In this document: piece by piece, positions 13,396 through 21,729 of the stretch | Numbering within the stretch: the first letter of the stretch is position 1 | Layout: each line of letters starts with the position of its first letter | Assembly: GCA_903915155.1 (NCBI GenBank) | Contig: CAIWRU010000089.1 | Span: forward strand, 1-38,118 | DNA: 38,118 bases | DNA from: an uncultured Mucilaginibacter sp. | GTDB lineage: Bacteria; Bacteroidota; Bacteroidia; Sphingobacteriales; Sphingobacteriaceae | Reading direction: 5' to 3' | Program-made: the position numbers and the translations under genes | The notes under the pieces: model-generated | Databases searched by the model: none | What the model was told of the DNA's origin: nothing | The model's input: the letters and a program-made list of their open reading frames with translations, nothing else

Positions 13396-15474
13396 ATGAA
13401 AGCTATTTTAACAACGATATTTATTTGTTTTATCCTGATTGGCGGCTGCTTGCAAAGCAACGTTTTTGCGCAGGGTAAGGCCGATACCTTAAAGCATACT
13501 GAAAAAGATTATTACCAGATAATAAGTCTGCCCATACCCGAGGATATTAAACTGGAAGTAGGCGGTGTTTGCACGTTGCCCAACGGCAGCATTGCGGCAA
13601 GTACCCGCAGGGGCGAAATATGGATAATCGACAACCCTTACATGCTAAACGGCAGTGCGCCGTATTACCACAAATTTGCATCGGGGTTGCATGAGGTTTT
13701 GGGGTTGCTGTACAAAGATGGCGCATTGTATTGCGCACAGCGCGGCGAGTTAACCAAACTGGTCGACAAGGATGGCGATGGTAAAGCAGATATTTACGAA
13801 ACTGTTTGCTCATGGCCATTATCGAGCGGGTATCATGAATATTCATACGGACCGGTGTTGCTGCCCAACGGCAATTTTATGGTCACGCTAAATGTAATGT
13901 TCCCCAATGAACATTGGTGGCGCGGTGCAAGCCTGGTGCCATGGCGCGGCTGGACTGTTGAAATAACCCCCGACGGCAAACTCATGCCTTATGCTACGGG
14001 TATGCGCTCGCCGGCCGGTTTGGGTGTGATCAACGGGAAATTCTTTTTTACCGAGAACCAGGGCGACTGGGAAGCCTCGGGCGGATTGATAGAACTGGAC
14101 AAAGGCGATTTTACTGGCAACCCCGCGGGGTTGGTTTGGGCCAACAGGCCGGAATCTCCTGTTAAAGTAAGGGTGAGTGATATTGCCTCAAGGGTTGATT
14201 TCAGGAATGACGCTACAGGGAAAATAGAGGATGATGATCCCAAGCGCCCATACAAAACGTTATTTGAAGTTGCTGCCGAAGTACCCGGCGTTAAAATACC
14301 ATCGGTTTATATACCGCATTATATTATGGGCAACTCCACTTCAGGCTTCCTGCAAATACCCGATGATAATAAATTCGGCCCTTACGCCGGGCAAATACTG
14401 GTGGGCGATCAAAGCCAGAGTTTAATAAACCGCGTATTTTTAGAAGTAGTGAAAGGCCAGTACCAGGGCGCGGCATTTCCATTCAGAAGCGGGTTTGAAT
14501 CGGGGGTGCTACGCTTATGTTGGGGAACGGATGGTTCATTATTCGTAGGGCAAACCAGCAGGGGCTGGGATTCAAAAGGCCCAAAATCATACGGCTTGGA
14601 AAGATTGGTGTGGCTTGGCAAAACGCCGTTTGATATGAAAGCCGTTCGTGCTATGCCCGATGGTTTTGAGGTAGAATTTACCAAACCTGTCGACAAAAAG
14701 TTCGCATCCAACCCGGATAATTACACCATAAACAATTTCACTTACAAATACCACCCGGTTTATGGCAGTGATATTGTGAGACAGAAAAAAAATAACATCG
14801 ATGCCGCAATTGTATCAGCCGATGGCTTAAAAGTGCGCTTGGTGGTCGACAGTCTGCGCGAAAAATATATCCATGAAATAAAAATAGCTGATAACGTAGT
14901 ATCGGAAGAAGGGACAGCATTACTTCACCCCACCGCGTATTATACGCTGAACTTTATCCCCGATGGTGAAAAATTAAATGTGCCGCACCGCTTACAAAAA
15001 GTGGCGGCTCCCGAACATCATATGGATATGAATATGGCAATGGGCGCAGCAAAAGGCCCGGCCCTGAAGAAAAATCAAACCACACTGCCAACTTCATGGA
15101 AACATATAGATCAAACCATTTATATGGCGACAAAACCGGGGTTGAAGTTCGATAAAGCTGAATTCACCCTAAAATCAGGCAGTAAAATAAAGCTGGTTTT
15201 TAGCAATAAGGATGATATGCCGCACAACTTTGTGGTTACACAAAAAGGGCAAGCTGTAGCGGTTGGCGAACTGGCCATGAAAATGGGTTTGGATGCGGTA
15301 AAACACAGCCATATACCCAACACGCCCAAGCTGTTGTTTAACACTACGCTGGTAGGTCCCGGATCATCGCAAACTATATATTTTGTTGCCCCGGCACCCG
15401 GCCAGTACACTTATGTATGTACTGTTCCTGGTCATTTTTATGTGATGCAGGGCACGCTTACCGTTGAAAAATAA
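13396..15474 (+). CDS. Beta-propeller oxidoreductase-like protein fused to an azurin/auracyanin copper domain
   Basis: A start at 13366 would overlap the previous gene; the ATG at 13396 (MKAILTTIFICF) gives a proper signal peptide and 692 residues. LIGGC could be a lipobox, or the peptide may be cleaved after FAQ. Residues about 35-440 look like a six-bladed sorbosone/glucose-dehydrogenase-like propeller with a calcium-loop-like stretch DKDGDGKADIYE. A linker (about 440-530) has strand-rich FEVEFTKPVDKKFA. The last about 130 residues are a blue-copper domain: His610 in MPHNFVV, then Cys675, His680 and Met684 in YVCTVPGHFYVM, exactly the azurin C-x4-H-x3-M spacing. It would pass electrons from a sugar oxidation to the cytochrome c encoded downstream. 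The catalytic reaction is inferred. Confidence 0.85.
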   Translation: MKAILTTIFICFILIGGCLQSNVFAQGKADTLKHTEKDYYQIISLPIPEDIKLEVGGVCTLPNGSIAASTRRGEIWIIDNPYMLNGSAPYYHKFASGLHEVLGLLYKDGALYCAQRGELTKLVDKDGDGKADIYETVCSWPLSSGYHEYSYGPVLLPNGNFMVTLNVMFPNEHWWRGASLVPWRGWTVEITPDGKLMPYATGMRSPAGLGVINGKFFFTENQGDWEASGGLIELDKGDFTGNPAGLVWANRPESPVKVRVSDIASRVDFRNDATGKIEDDDPKRPYKTLFEVAAEVPGVKIPSVYIPHYIMGNSTSGFLQIPDDNKFGPYAGQILVGDQSQSLINRVFLEVVKGQYQGAAFPFRSGFESGVLRLCWGTDGSLFVGQTSRGWDSKGPKSYGLERLVWLGKTPFDMKAVRAMPDGFEVEFTKPVDKKFASNPDNYTINNFTYKYHPVYGSDIVRQKKNNIDAAIVSADGLKVRLVVDSLREKYIHEIKIADNVVSEEGTALLHPTAYYTLNFIPDGEKLNVPHRLQKVAAPEHHMDMNMAMGAAKGPALKKNQTTLPTSWKHIDQTIYMATKPGLKFDKAEFTLKSGSKIKLVFSNKDDMPHNFVVTQKGQAVAVGELAMKMGLDAVKHSHIPNTPKLLFNTTLVGPGSSQTIYFVAPAPGQYTYVCTVPGHFYVMQGTLTVEK

Positions 15475-15478
15475 TTGG

Positions 15479-16252
15479 ATGAAAATGAAATACGGTATAA
15501 TACTAAGTTGTTTGCTGGCCGGAAGCCTTGTTACAGCGAAAGCGCAAACAAAGCCTAATGCCGACAACGAAATATTTGAACCCGAACCCAAAGTGGTCAC
15601 CCCGGGCAAGGCGTTCATTGATCCGCCGTCGGATGCTATTGTTTTGTTTGATGGCAAGGACCTCGACCGTTGGGTATCAGGTGTGGACAGGAGCAAACCT
15701 GCGCTGTGGGAGGTGCATGATGGAATAGTCACCGTAAAAAAGAGTGTAGGCGATATCCAAAGCAAACAGCTATTTACCAATTACCAGTTACATATTGAAT
15801 GGCAAATACCCGAAAATATTAGTGGCGAAGGGCAGGAACGCGGTAACAGCGGCGTGTTTTTGGCATCGCTGGGGAATGGATTAGGCTATGAATTACAGGT
15901 TTTAGATTCGTACAAAAACAAAACCTACATTAATGGTATGGCCGGGAGCATTTACAAGCAATTTATTCCGCTGGCAAACCCGGCACGTAAACCCGGCGAA
16001 TGGGAAAGCTATGATGTGATATGGATAGCGCCAACCTTTAATAAGAACGGTTCATTAAAATCACCGGCTAAAGCTACGGTGTTTTTTAACGGCGTGCTGG
16101 TGCAATATAATGTCGCGCTACAAGGTCCTACCTGGTATGAAGGGCATCCCAAGTATCACAAACATGGCCCGGCGCCTATTGGTTTACAGGCCCATGGCGA
16201 CGGTAGTTTGCCCATAAGTTATCGCAACATCTGGATAAGAGAATTAAAATAA
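15479..16252 (+). CDS. Secreted DUF1080 protein (3-keto-disaccharide hydrolase-type)
   Basis: A frame opens from a TTG inside the previous gene, but the ATG at 15479 (MKMKYGIILSCLLAG) starts a clear signal peptide cleaved after AKAQ. The mature part is essentially one DUF1080 domain: AIVLFDGKDLDRWVSG, WEVHDGIVTVKKS, then YQLHIEWQIPE, RGNSGVFLASLGNGLGYELQVLDSY and GPIGLQAHGDG-like LQAHGDGSLPISYRNIWIRELK. This single-domain form is the canonical one; it differs from the first DUF1080 gene by lacking the extra C-terminal domain. Enzymes of this family act on 3-keto-glycosides by elimination or hydration/hydrolysis. It starts 5 bp after the propeller-azurin gene, so it is co-transcribed. Confidence 0.9.
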   Translation: MKMKYGIILSCLLAGSLVTAKAQTKPNADNEIFEPEPKVVTPGKAFIDPPSDAIVLFDGKDLDRWVSGVDRSKPALWEVHDGIVTVKKSVGDIQSKQLFTNYQLHIEWQIPENISGEGQERGNSGVFLASLGNGLGYELQVLDSYKNKTYINGMAGSIYKQFIPLANPARKPGEWESYDVIWIAPTFNKNGSLKSPAKATVFFNGVLVQYNVALQGPTWYEGHPKYHKHGPAPIGLQAHGDGSLPISYRNIWIRELK

Positions 16253-16289
16253 ATACATATATCAACACAAAAAACAATAGTGCACAAAA

Positions 16290-16709
16290 ATGAACACAAG
16301 GTTAAAGTTTACAGTATATTTAATTACTACTATGGTTGGGGCTCAATGCCTGGCCGTTACTAAAGCATCGGCACAAACAAAAAAAACAGCGGTTCATCAC
16401 ACCGTTACAAAAACCGTAACGCACAAACCATCAGCGGCTGATTTGGCACAGGGAAAAGCATTGTTCACCAAATCAGATTGCCTTACCTGCCATAAAATGG
16501 ATGTAAAACTGGTAGGCCCCGCCTATTACGATGTAGCCAAAAAGTATCCGGCTACTGATGCTAATTATGAAATGCTGGCCAATAAAGTTATAGCCGGTGG
16601 TAGCGGCGTATGGGGGCAGGTTGCTATGGCGCCACATCCGGCACTGGCGCACGCCGATGCAAAAAAGATAGTAGAATATATATTATCGCTCAAACCCGTT
16701 AAATCCTGA
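16290..16709 (+). CDS. Periplasmic class I cytochrome c
   Basis: A 139-residue exported protein with a signal peptide ending in KASAQ. After a Thr/Lys/His-rich linker it carries one haem site, Cys64-x-x-Cys67-His68 (DCLTCHK), with a probable Met113 axial ligand in GQVAMAPHPAL. The fold order (haem motif, LVGPAYYDVAKKY, Met loop, then helix AKKIVEYILSL) is that of small cytochromes c551/c552. It is a plausible electron carrier between the copper domain or propeller enzymes and a terminal oxidase. It lies 37 bp after the DUF1080 gene and 29 bp before the ThuA gene, in the same transcript. Confidence 0.93.
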   Translation: MNTRLKFTVYLITTMVGAQCLAVTKASAQTKKTAVHHTVTKTVTHKPSAADLAQGKALFTKSDCLTCHKMDVKLVGPAYYDVAKKYPATDANYEMLANKVIAGGSGVWGQVAMAPHPALAHADAKKIVEYILSLKPVKS

Positions 16710-16738
16710 ATTAAAGTATAAACCAAATATCAAACAAT

Positions 16739-17503
16739 ATGAAAACCGAGAAGAATGTGAACCGTTTAACCAACTTTTTAGCCTTTATGGTATTGGTTAT
16801 TGTACTAATGTTTAATACCAATTGTGTTTCGGCAAAAGGTAAACCCAAAGTATTAGTATTTTGTAAAACCGCCGGTTTTCATCATGAGTCGATAGCTGTT
16901 GGGAAAATAGCAATAATGAAACTGGGTGCCGAGAATGGCTTTGATGTGGACACAACCATCGATGCAAGCAAGTTTACCATTGATAACCTGAAGCAATATG
17001 CCGCAGTTATATTTTTAAGCACTACGCACGATGTATTGGACGAAGCCCAGCAGAAAGCGTTCATTCATTATATTGAAGCGGGCGGTGGCTTTGTAGGCAT
17101 ACATGCCGCTACCGATTGCGAGTACAACTGGCAATGGTACGGCAATTTGGTCGGCGCTTATTTTGACAGTCACCCTGCCCAGCAAAACGCGGTATTTGAC
17201 GTGGTTGATTCAACCAGCATCGCTACCAAACACCTGCCAACCAAATGGAAAAGATTCGACGAGCTGTACAACTTTAAATGGATAGAACCAAACCTGCATA
17301 TACTTTTAATGATTGATGAAACTACCTACACCGGCGGCAAAAACCCGGCTTATCACCCAATGGCCTGGTACCATGAATATGACGGCGGTCGCGCTTTTTA
17401 TACCGAGCTTGGCCACACCAATGAGTCATATGCCGACCCTTTGTATTTGCAGCACCTGTTGGGCGGCATAAAATATGCCATGGGCGTAGCCAAAATGCAC
17501 TAA
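16739..17503 (+). CDS. ThuA-domain protein (exported)
   Basis: A 254-residue protein. The N-terminus is a signal peptide (FLAFMVLVIVLMFNTNCVSAKG); a Cys before VSA makes a lipoprotein possible. Residues about 35-250 form a ThuA (trehalose utilization) domain of the class-I glutamine amidotransferase-like fold: PKVLVFCKTAGFHHESIAVG, AVIFLSTTHDVLDEAQQKAF, GGGFVGIHAATDCEYNW and AWYHEYDGGRAFYTELGHTNESY. Members are linked to disaccharide utilisation and to 3-keto sugar metabolism by neighbourhood, but the reaction is unclear. It fits the surrounding DUF1080 and dehydrogenase genes. Confidence 0.92.
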   Translation: MKTEKNVNRLTNFLAFMVLVIVLMFNTNCVSAKGKPKVLVFCKTAGFHHESIAVGKIAIMKLGAENGFDVDTTIDASKFTIDNLKQYAAVIFLSTTHDVLDEAQQKAFIHYIEAGGGFVGIHAATDCEYNWQWYGNLVGAYFDSHPAQQNAVFDVVDSTSIATKHLPTKWKRFDELYNFKWIEPNLHILLMIDETTYTGGKNPAYHPMAWYHEYDGGRAFYTELGHTNESYADPLYLQHLLGGIKYAMGVAKMH

Positions 17504-17532
17504 ACAAGCATCTATAACTTTTCTATATATAA

Positions 17533-19749
17533 ATGAGAAATAAGAAAATTTGGATACCAAGCCTTGTGGCCTTATCAATGTTTGTTTATACCTGTAAGGT
17601 TACGCAATACCCGGTAAAGAGGGATGCTGAGGGCAGGATACTGGTTAATCCACACCCGTCGAAGGAGTATCTGTCGCCAGAGGAAAGCATGAAGCACATC
17701 TACCTGCAAAAGGGGTATCACCTGGAGTTGGTTGCCAGCGAGCCTATGGTTAGTCAGCCGGTGGCTATTGCGTGGGATGGCGACGGCAGGATGTATGTTG
17801 CCGAAATGAACACTTATATGCAGGATGTGAATGGTTCGGGTGAAGGGAAATCGACCTGTAAGATAGTAAGAATGGAAGATACCAATGGCGATGGGGTGCT
17901 GGATAAGGAAACTGTATTTATCGACAGCCTGGTTTTACCCCGTATGATATTGCCGCTTGATGGGCGTTTATTGGTAAATGAAACCTATTCGAACAATATT
18001 TATAGTTATGAAGATACCAATGGCGATGGCGTAGCCGATGTTAAGAAGCTGGTTTACTCAAATGATTCGCGCGACGGCAAGAATTTAGAACACCAGAAAA
18101 GTGGTTTGATTTGGAATTTGGACAACCGCATTTATGTGACCGTTGATCCGGTTCGTTATCGTTTTACCGGCGATAAATTAGTGGCCGATTCTATGCAGGA
18201 ATCGCCCGGTGGGCAATGGGGGTTAACGCATGACGATTTCGGGCGCTTATATTTTTCATCTGCCGGGGGCGAAACACCGGCTGTTAACTTCCAGCAAAAC
18301 CCGTATTATGGTTATCTCGATCTCTGGGGAGAGTTACCGGGCAACTTTATTGAACCCTGGCCAATCAGCGCGACGCCCGATGTACAAGGTGGCCTGCCGC
18401 GCCTGCGCCCCGATAGCACGCTTAACCATTTTACCGCCTGTACCGGCCAATCAGTTTATACCGGCGACAGGCTACCTGCTGATATGAAAGGCGACCTGTT
18501 GATATGCGAGCCTGTGGGTCGCCTCATCCGCCGCGCAAAAGTGATCGACAGCGCAGGCATGATCATGCTTAAAAATGCATACGACAGGCAGGAATTCTTA
18601 GCCTCATCGGATATGAACTTCCGCCCTGTAAATACTGTGACCGGTCCCGATGGCTGTTTATACATAGTTGATATGTACCACGGTATTATACAGGAAAGCG
18701 CCTGGACGGCTAAGGGCAGTTACCTTCGCCCGCAAATATTAAGGGCGGGGCTCGACAGGAACATCGGCCGGGGCCGCATATATCGCGTAGTAGCCAATAA
18801 GATAAAGCCTAATAAAGAAAAGCCGCACATGTTGGAGCAAAGCAGTGCCGAACTGGTGCAGTATTTATCGAACCCGAATAGCTGGTGGCGCGAAACTGCC
18901 CAAAAGCTGATCGTACTGCGGGGCGATAAGTCGGTGGTTCCCGCTTTGGAGAATCTGGCAAACACTTCGCCAAATCCGTTGGCACGCATACATGCTTTGT
19001 GGACGCTTAATGGCTTAGGTGCGTTGAACGAAAATTTGCTATTTAAAGCGCTGAAAGATGAAAACGCGCAGGTGCGCAAAACAGCGGTATGGATAAGCGA
19101 GGATTTTATGAGCAATAACAACCCTGTGCTCTTAGATAAACTTGATGCGCTAAAAGACGATACCAGCGCCGATGTACGTTTGCAGTTAGGATTATCATTA
19201 CGTTATAATAAGAACGACAAGGCGCAGGGTATAGTTACTTACCTGGCAAATAATCCAGCCAATGGAACGCTGGCAAAATCGCAAAAGAAATATGATGATG
19301 TAATGGCTGCTAGGGAATTAATTGCCGCAAAGGAACGCATGATGCGCGAAGCCGACCGTTTGCTGGTTACCAACGGCGCAGTAATATTTAAGAGCTTATG
19401 CGCCAGTTGCCACGGCGAGGATGGCAAAGGGATAAACAACGGCGGTAAAACACCACCTGCGCCGCCACTTGCCAATAACAAGGATGTTAACGGCAACCCC
19501 GATAAGCTGATACGGATATTACTTTACGGCTTAACCGGCCCGCTTGACGGTAAGATATACGCCAACATCATGCCTGCGCTTAATGGTAACGATGATAATT
19601 ATATAGCATCAGCCATAAGCTATATACGCAGCGATTTTGGGAATAAGGCACATACAGTTACTGCCGAACAGGTAAAAAAGATAAGGGAAGAAAACGCGGC
19701 CCGCACCAAAAGCTGGACGATGGATGAGCTGAACGCGATAAAAAAATAA
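17533..19749 (+). CDS. PVC-type propeller, HEAT-repeat and cytochrome c oxidoreductase
   Basis: A 738-residue exported protein. The N-terminus ends in MFVYTC, so it may be a lipoprotein at Cys21. Residues about 55-420 form a sorbosone-dehydrogenase-like propeller: YHLELVASEPMVSQPVAIAWDGDGRMYVAEM, calcium-loop-like DTNGDGVLDKET and DTNGDGVADVKK, GPDGCLYIVDMYHG and the end GRGRIYRV. Residues about 440-570 look like HEAT repeats (KSVVPALENLANTSPNPLARIHALWTLNGLG). The C-terminal domain is a cytochrome c with haem motif Cys623-x-x-Cys626-His627 and a Met in ANIMPALNG. This is the architecture abundant in Planctomycetes-Verrucomicrobia-Chlamydiae and Bacteroidota that oxidises sugars or polyols. 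It lies 30 bp after the ThuA gene. Confidence 0.9.
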   Translation: MRNKKIWIPSLVALSMFVYTCKVTQYPVKRDAEGRILVNPHPSKEYLSPEESMKHIYLQKGYHLELVASEPMVSQPVAIAWDGDGRMYVAEMNTYMQDVNGSGEGKSTCKIVRMEDTNGDGVLDKETVFIDSLVLPRMILPLDGRLLVNETYSNNIYSYEDTNGDGVADVKKLVYSNDSRDGKNLEHQKSGLIWNLDNRIYVTVDPVRYRFTGDKLVADSMQESPGGQWGLTHDDFGRLYFSSAGGETPAVNFQQNPYYGYLDLWGELPGNFIEPWPISATPDVQGGLPRLRPDSTLNHFTACTGQSVYTGDRLPADMKGDLLICEPVGRLIRRAKVIDSAGMIMLKNAYDRQEFLASSDMNFRPVNTVTGPDGCLYIVDMYHGIIQESAWTAKGSYLRPQILRAGLDRNIGRGRIYRVVANKIKPNKEKPHMLEQSSAELVQYLSNPNSWWRETAQKLIVLRGDKSVVPALENLANTSPNPLARIHALWTLNGLGALNENLLFKALKDENAQVRKTAVWISEDFMSNNNPVLLDKLDALKDDTSADVRLQLGLSLRYNKNDKAQGIVTYLANNPANGTLAKSQKKYDDVMAARELIAAKERMMREADRLLVTNGAVIFKSLCASCHGEDGKGINNGGKTPPAPPLANNKDVNGNPDKLIRILLYGLTGPLDGKIYANIMPALNGNDDNYIASAISYIRSDFGNKAHTVTAEQVKKIREENAARTKSWTMDELNAIKK

Positions 19750-19839
19750 AGGCAAAGAATGCCGATTTATGTTACATTGGAATAAGCAAACAATAATTAT
19801 ATTGCGTAACCATTTATAATAAACAAACGCTGAATTTAA

Positions 19840-21135
19840 ATGAAGAACATTCAAACCAATAAACTATTTGTGGCAAGTTGTTTGTCGCTTTTAGTAACAT
19901 CATTATCCTTTGGCATACGTGCCGGTATGTTAGGGCAGCAAGCGGCACATTTTCAGTTAGATGCTTCCGAACTGGCCACTATAGCAGCTACAGCCTTTTG
20001 GGGTTTCCCGCTTGCTGTAATAGTTGGGGGCTTTGTTGTCGACATAATAGGAATGAAACGCCTGTTGGTTTTGGCTTTTATTTTTCACCTCGTGGGTATC
20101 GTTCTCACCATTTTTGCAACGGGATATTGGACGCTATTCTTCTCAACCCTGTTAATAGGTATTGCAAACGGTACGGTTGAAGCATCCTGTAATCCATTGG
20201 TTGCCTCGTTGTTTACTGATAATAAGACAACTAAATTAAATCACTTCCATCTTTGGTTCCCTGCGGGACTGGTTATAGGTACGCTGGTTGTTTTTGGGTT
20301 AAATAGTGTGTTGGGGCATGGGGTAACACCGCTTCCTTATTGGATATCGCAGGTTGAAATAGCTGTAATGATCATCCCTACATTAATTTATGGCTGGCTG
20401 TTTTTAAAGTTAGATTTCCCGGTAACAGAAAGGGTTGCCAGCGGGGTATCAACAAGCGATATGTATAAGGCGCTTGTTAACCCCCTATTTATATTTATGA
20501 TCTTTTGTATGTTCGGAACCGCCATCACCGAACTCTTTACTAATCAATGGACAGGTGTGTTGTTCAGCAAGATGATAGATAACCCTATTCTGATCCTAAC
20601 ATTTGTGGCGTCAATACAGGTTTTGGGCAGGGCATTTGCCGCTCCGATAGTTCATAGGCTGGCCCCACAGGGTGTGTTGCTTATTTCCGCCATTTTGTCG
20701 GCCATAGGTATTTACCTGTTCCTTCATTTAGATGGTAACGCTATATTTTTAGCTGCCATAGTTTTTGGATTGGGTATAGCTTTCTTCTGGCCGTGTATGA
20801 TTGGCTTTGTTGCCGAAAATTTACCACGTACTGGTGCAGTGGGGCTAAACCTAATGGGTGGTGCAGGTATGCTGGCGGTATCGCTCTATATGATCTTTAT
20901 GGGTGGCCATTTTGATGCGCTAACCCTTAAACATTTGCCTCCGGGATCGAATCTTACCGAGTATGTAAAGGCAGCGCCCGGCACACCCATGGCACAGGCG
21001 CTCGATCAGGCAAAAAATGCTTCGGCACCGGATGTATTACACACAACCTCTATTATACCTATTATTTTAATAGTGGCATTTGCAGGCTTAGTGATTTATA
21101 TGAAAAACCGCAAAAAAGCTGCTTTGGCTAATTGA
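19840..21135 (+). CDS. Sugar MFS transporter (FucP-like)
   Basis: A 431-residue inner-membrane carrier with about 12 transmembrane helices. The first helices show LFVASCLSLLVTSLSFGIRAGM and the family-typical TIAATAFWGFPLAVIVGGFVVDIIGMKRLL; the middle has GIANGTVEASCNPLVASLF, a segment shared with proton-coupled sugar carriers of the FucP type. The second half has GRAFAAPIVHRLAPQGVLLISAILSAIGIYL. It would import the sugar or oxidised sugar produced by the exported enzymes upstream. It follows the propeller/cytochrome gene by about 90 bp and ends at a strong terminator, closing the cluster. Confidence 0.9.
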   Translation: MKNIQTNKLFVASCLSLLVTSLSFGIRAGMLGQQAAHFQLDASELATIAATAFWGFPLAVIVGGFVVDIIGMKRLLVLAFIFHLVGIVLTIFATGYWTLFFSTLLIGIANGTVEASCNPLVASLFTDNKTTKLNHFHLWFPAGLVIGTLVVFGLNSVLGHGVTPLPYWISQVEIAVMIIPTLIYGWLFLKLDFPVTERVASGVSTSDMYKALVNPLFIFMIFCMFGTAITELFTNQWTGVLFSKMIDNPILILTFVASIQVLGRAFAAPIVHRLAPQGVLLISAILSAIGIYLFLHLDGNAIFLAAIVFGLGIAFFWPCMIGFVAENLPRTGAVGLNLMGGAGMLAVSLYMIFMGGHFDALTLKHLPPGSNLTEYVKAAPGTPMAQALDQAKNASAPDVLHTTSIIPIILIVAFAGLVIYMKNRKKAALAN

Positions 21136-21159
21136 TATCCAACAAAAGCTTAAGCTAAC

Positions 21160-21193
21160 AAAAAGCGGGTGATATTTAATCACCCGCTTTTTT
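21160..21193 (+). terminator. Rho-independent terminator closing the sugar cluster
   Basis: AAAAAGCGGGTGA (21160-21172) pairs with TCACCCGCTTTTT (from 21180) around TATTTAA, with a T-run to 21193. The symmetry of A-run and T-run makes it work on both strands. Confidence 0.95.
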
Positions 21194-21291
21194 GTTAATA
21201 CTATTTTTTAATATTAACGTTGCAACACCTTTCTAAAAAATGTTTGTTATTTTTACAGTTAAATAAAACCCTAAGTACTACCAATTAACTA

Positions 21292-21657
21292 ATGGACAGG
21301 CCTGATAAAAAGATTGTCATTTTTGATGATGATGAAGATATACTTTCTATATGTATTTATATTTTAGAAGAGCAGGGCTGGGAAGTACACGCATTTACTA
21401 ATTGTAACGATATAGTTGAGCGCATAACTTCTATTATGCCCGATGTGATCCTGATGGATAACTGGATACCTGATGATGGCGGTATAATTGCAACCCAAAA
21501 ACTTAAGAAAGAAGAAAAGCTTAAACAGATACCTGTTATTTATTTTTCGGCTAACAGCGATATACAACTGCTTGCCGGCCATGCCGGGGCCGAAGGCTAC
21601 CTTGCTAAACCTTTCGACCTCGAAGAACTCGACCGTGTGATAAACCAGGTATTGTAA
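21292..21657 (+). CDS. Stand-alone response-regulator receiver protein
   Basis: A 121-residue protein that is only a CheY-like receiver domain. Acidic pocket residues Asp12-Asp14, the phospho-acceptor Asp56 in VILMDNWIPDDGG, Ser86 in VIYFSAN and Lys106 in YLAKPF are all present. No output domain exists, so it acts by protein contact, as part of a phosphorelay or as a partner for a histidine kinase. No kinase gene is close. It has its own intrinsic terminator and is convergent with the large outer-membrane gene. Confidence 0.95.
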   Translation: MDRPDKKIVIFDDDEDILSICIYILEEQGWEVHAFTNCNDIVERITSIMPDVILMDNWIPDDGGIIATQKLKKEEKLKQIPVIYFSANSDIQLLAGHAGAEGYLAKPFDLEELDRVINQVL

Positions 21658-21673
21658 ATAAAAACTATAAAAT

Positions 21674-21711
21674 AATAAGCCCCGTATCAAAGTTTTGATA
21701 CTGGGCTTATT
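21674..21711. terminator. Bidirectional terminator between the receiver gene and the barrel gene
   Basis: AATAAGCCC and GTATCAAA pair with TTTGATAC and GGGCTTATT (one C/T mismatch) around a 2-nt loop; AT flanks give U-runs in both directions. It lies between two convergent genes. Confidence 0.85.
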
Positions 21712-21729
21712 TATATGATGCCAGGGCCA

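Noticed and set aside
15364..15780. 138-codon minus-strand frame opposite the DUF1080 gene
   Set aside because: It is a shadow of the propeller-azurin and DUF1080 genes with no recognisable motif.
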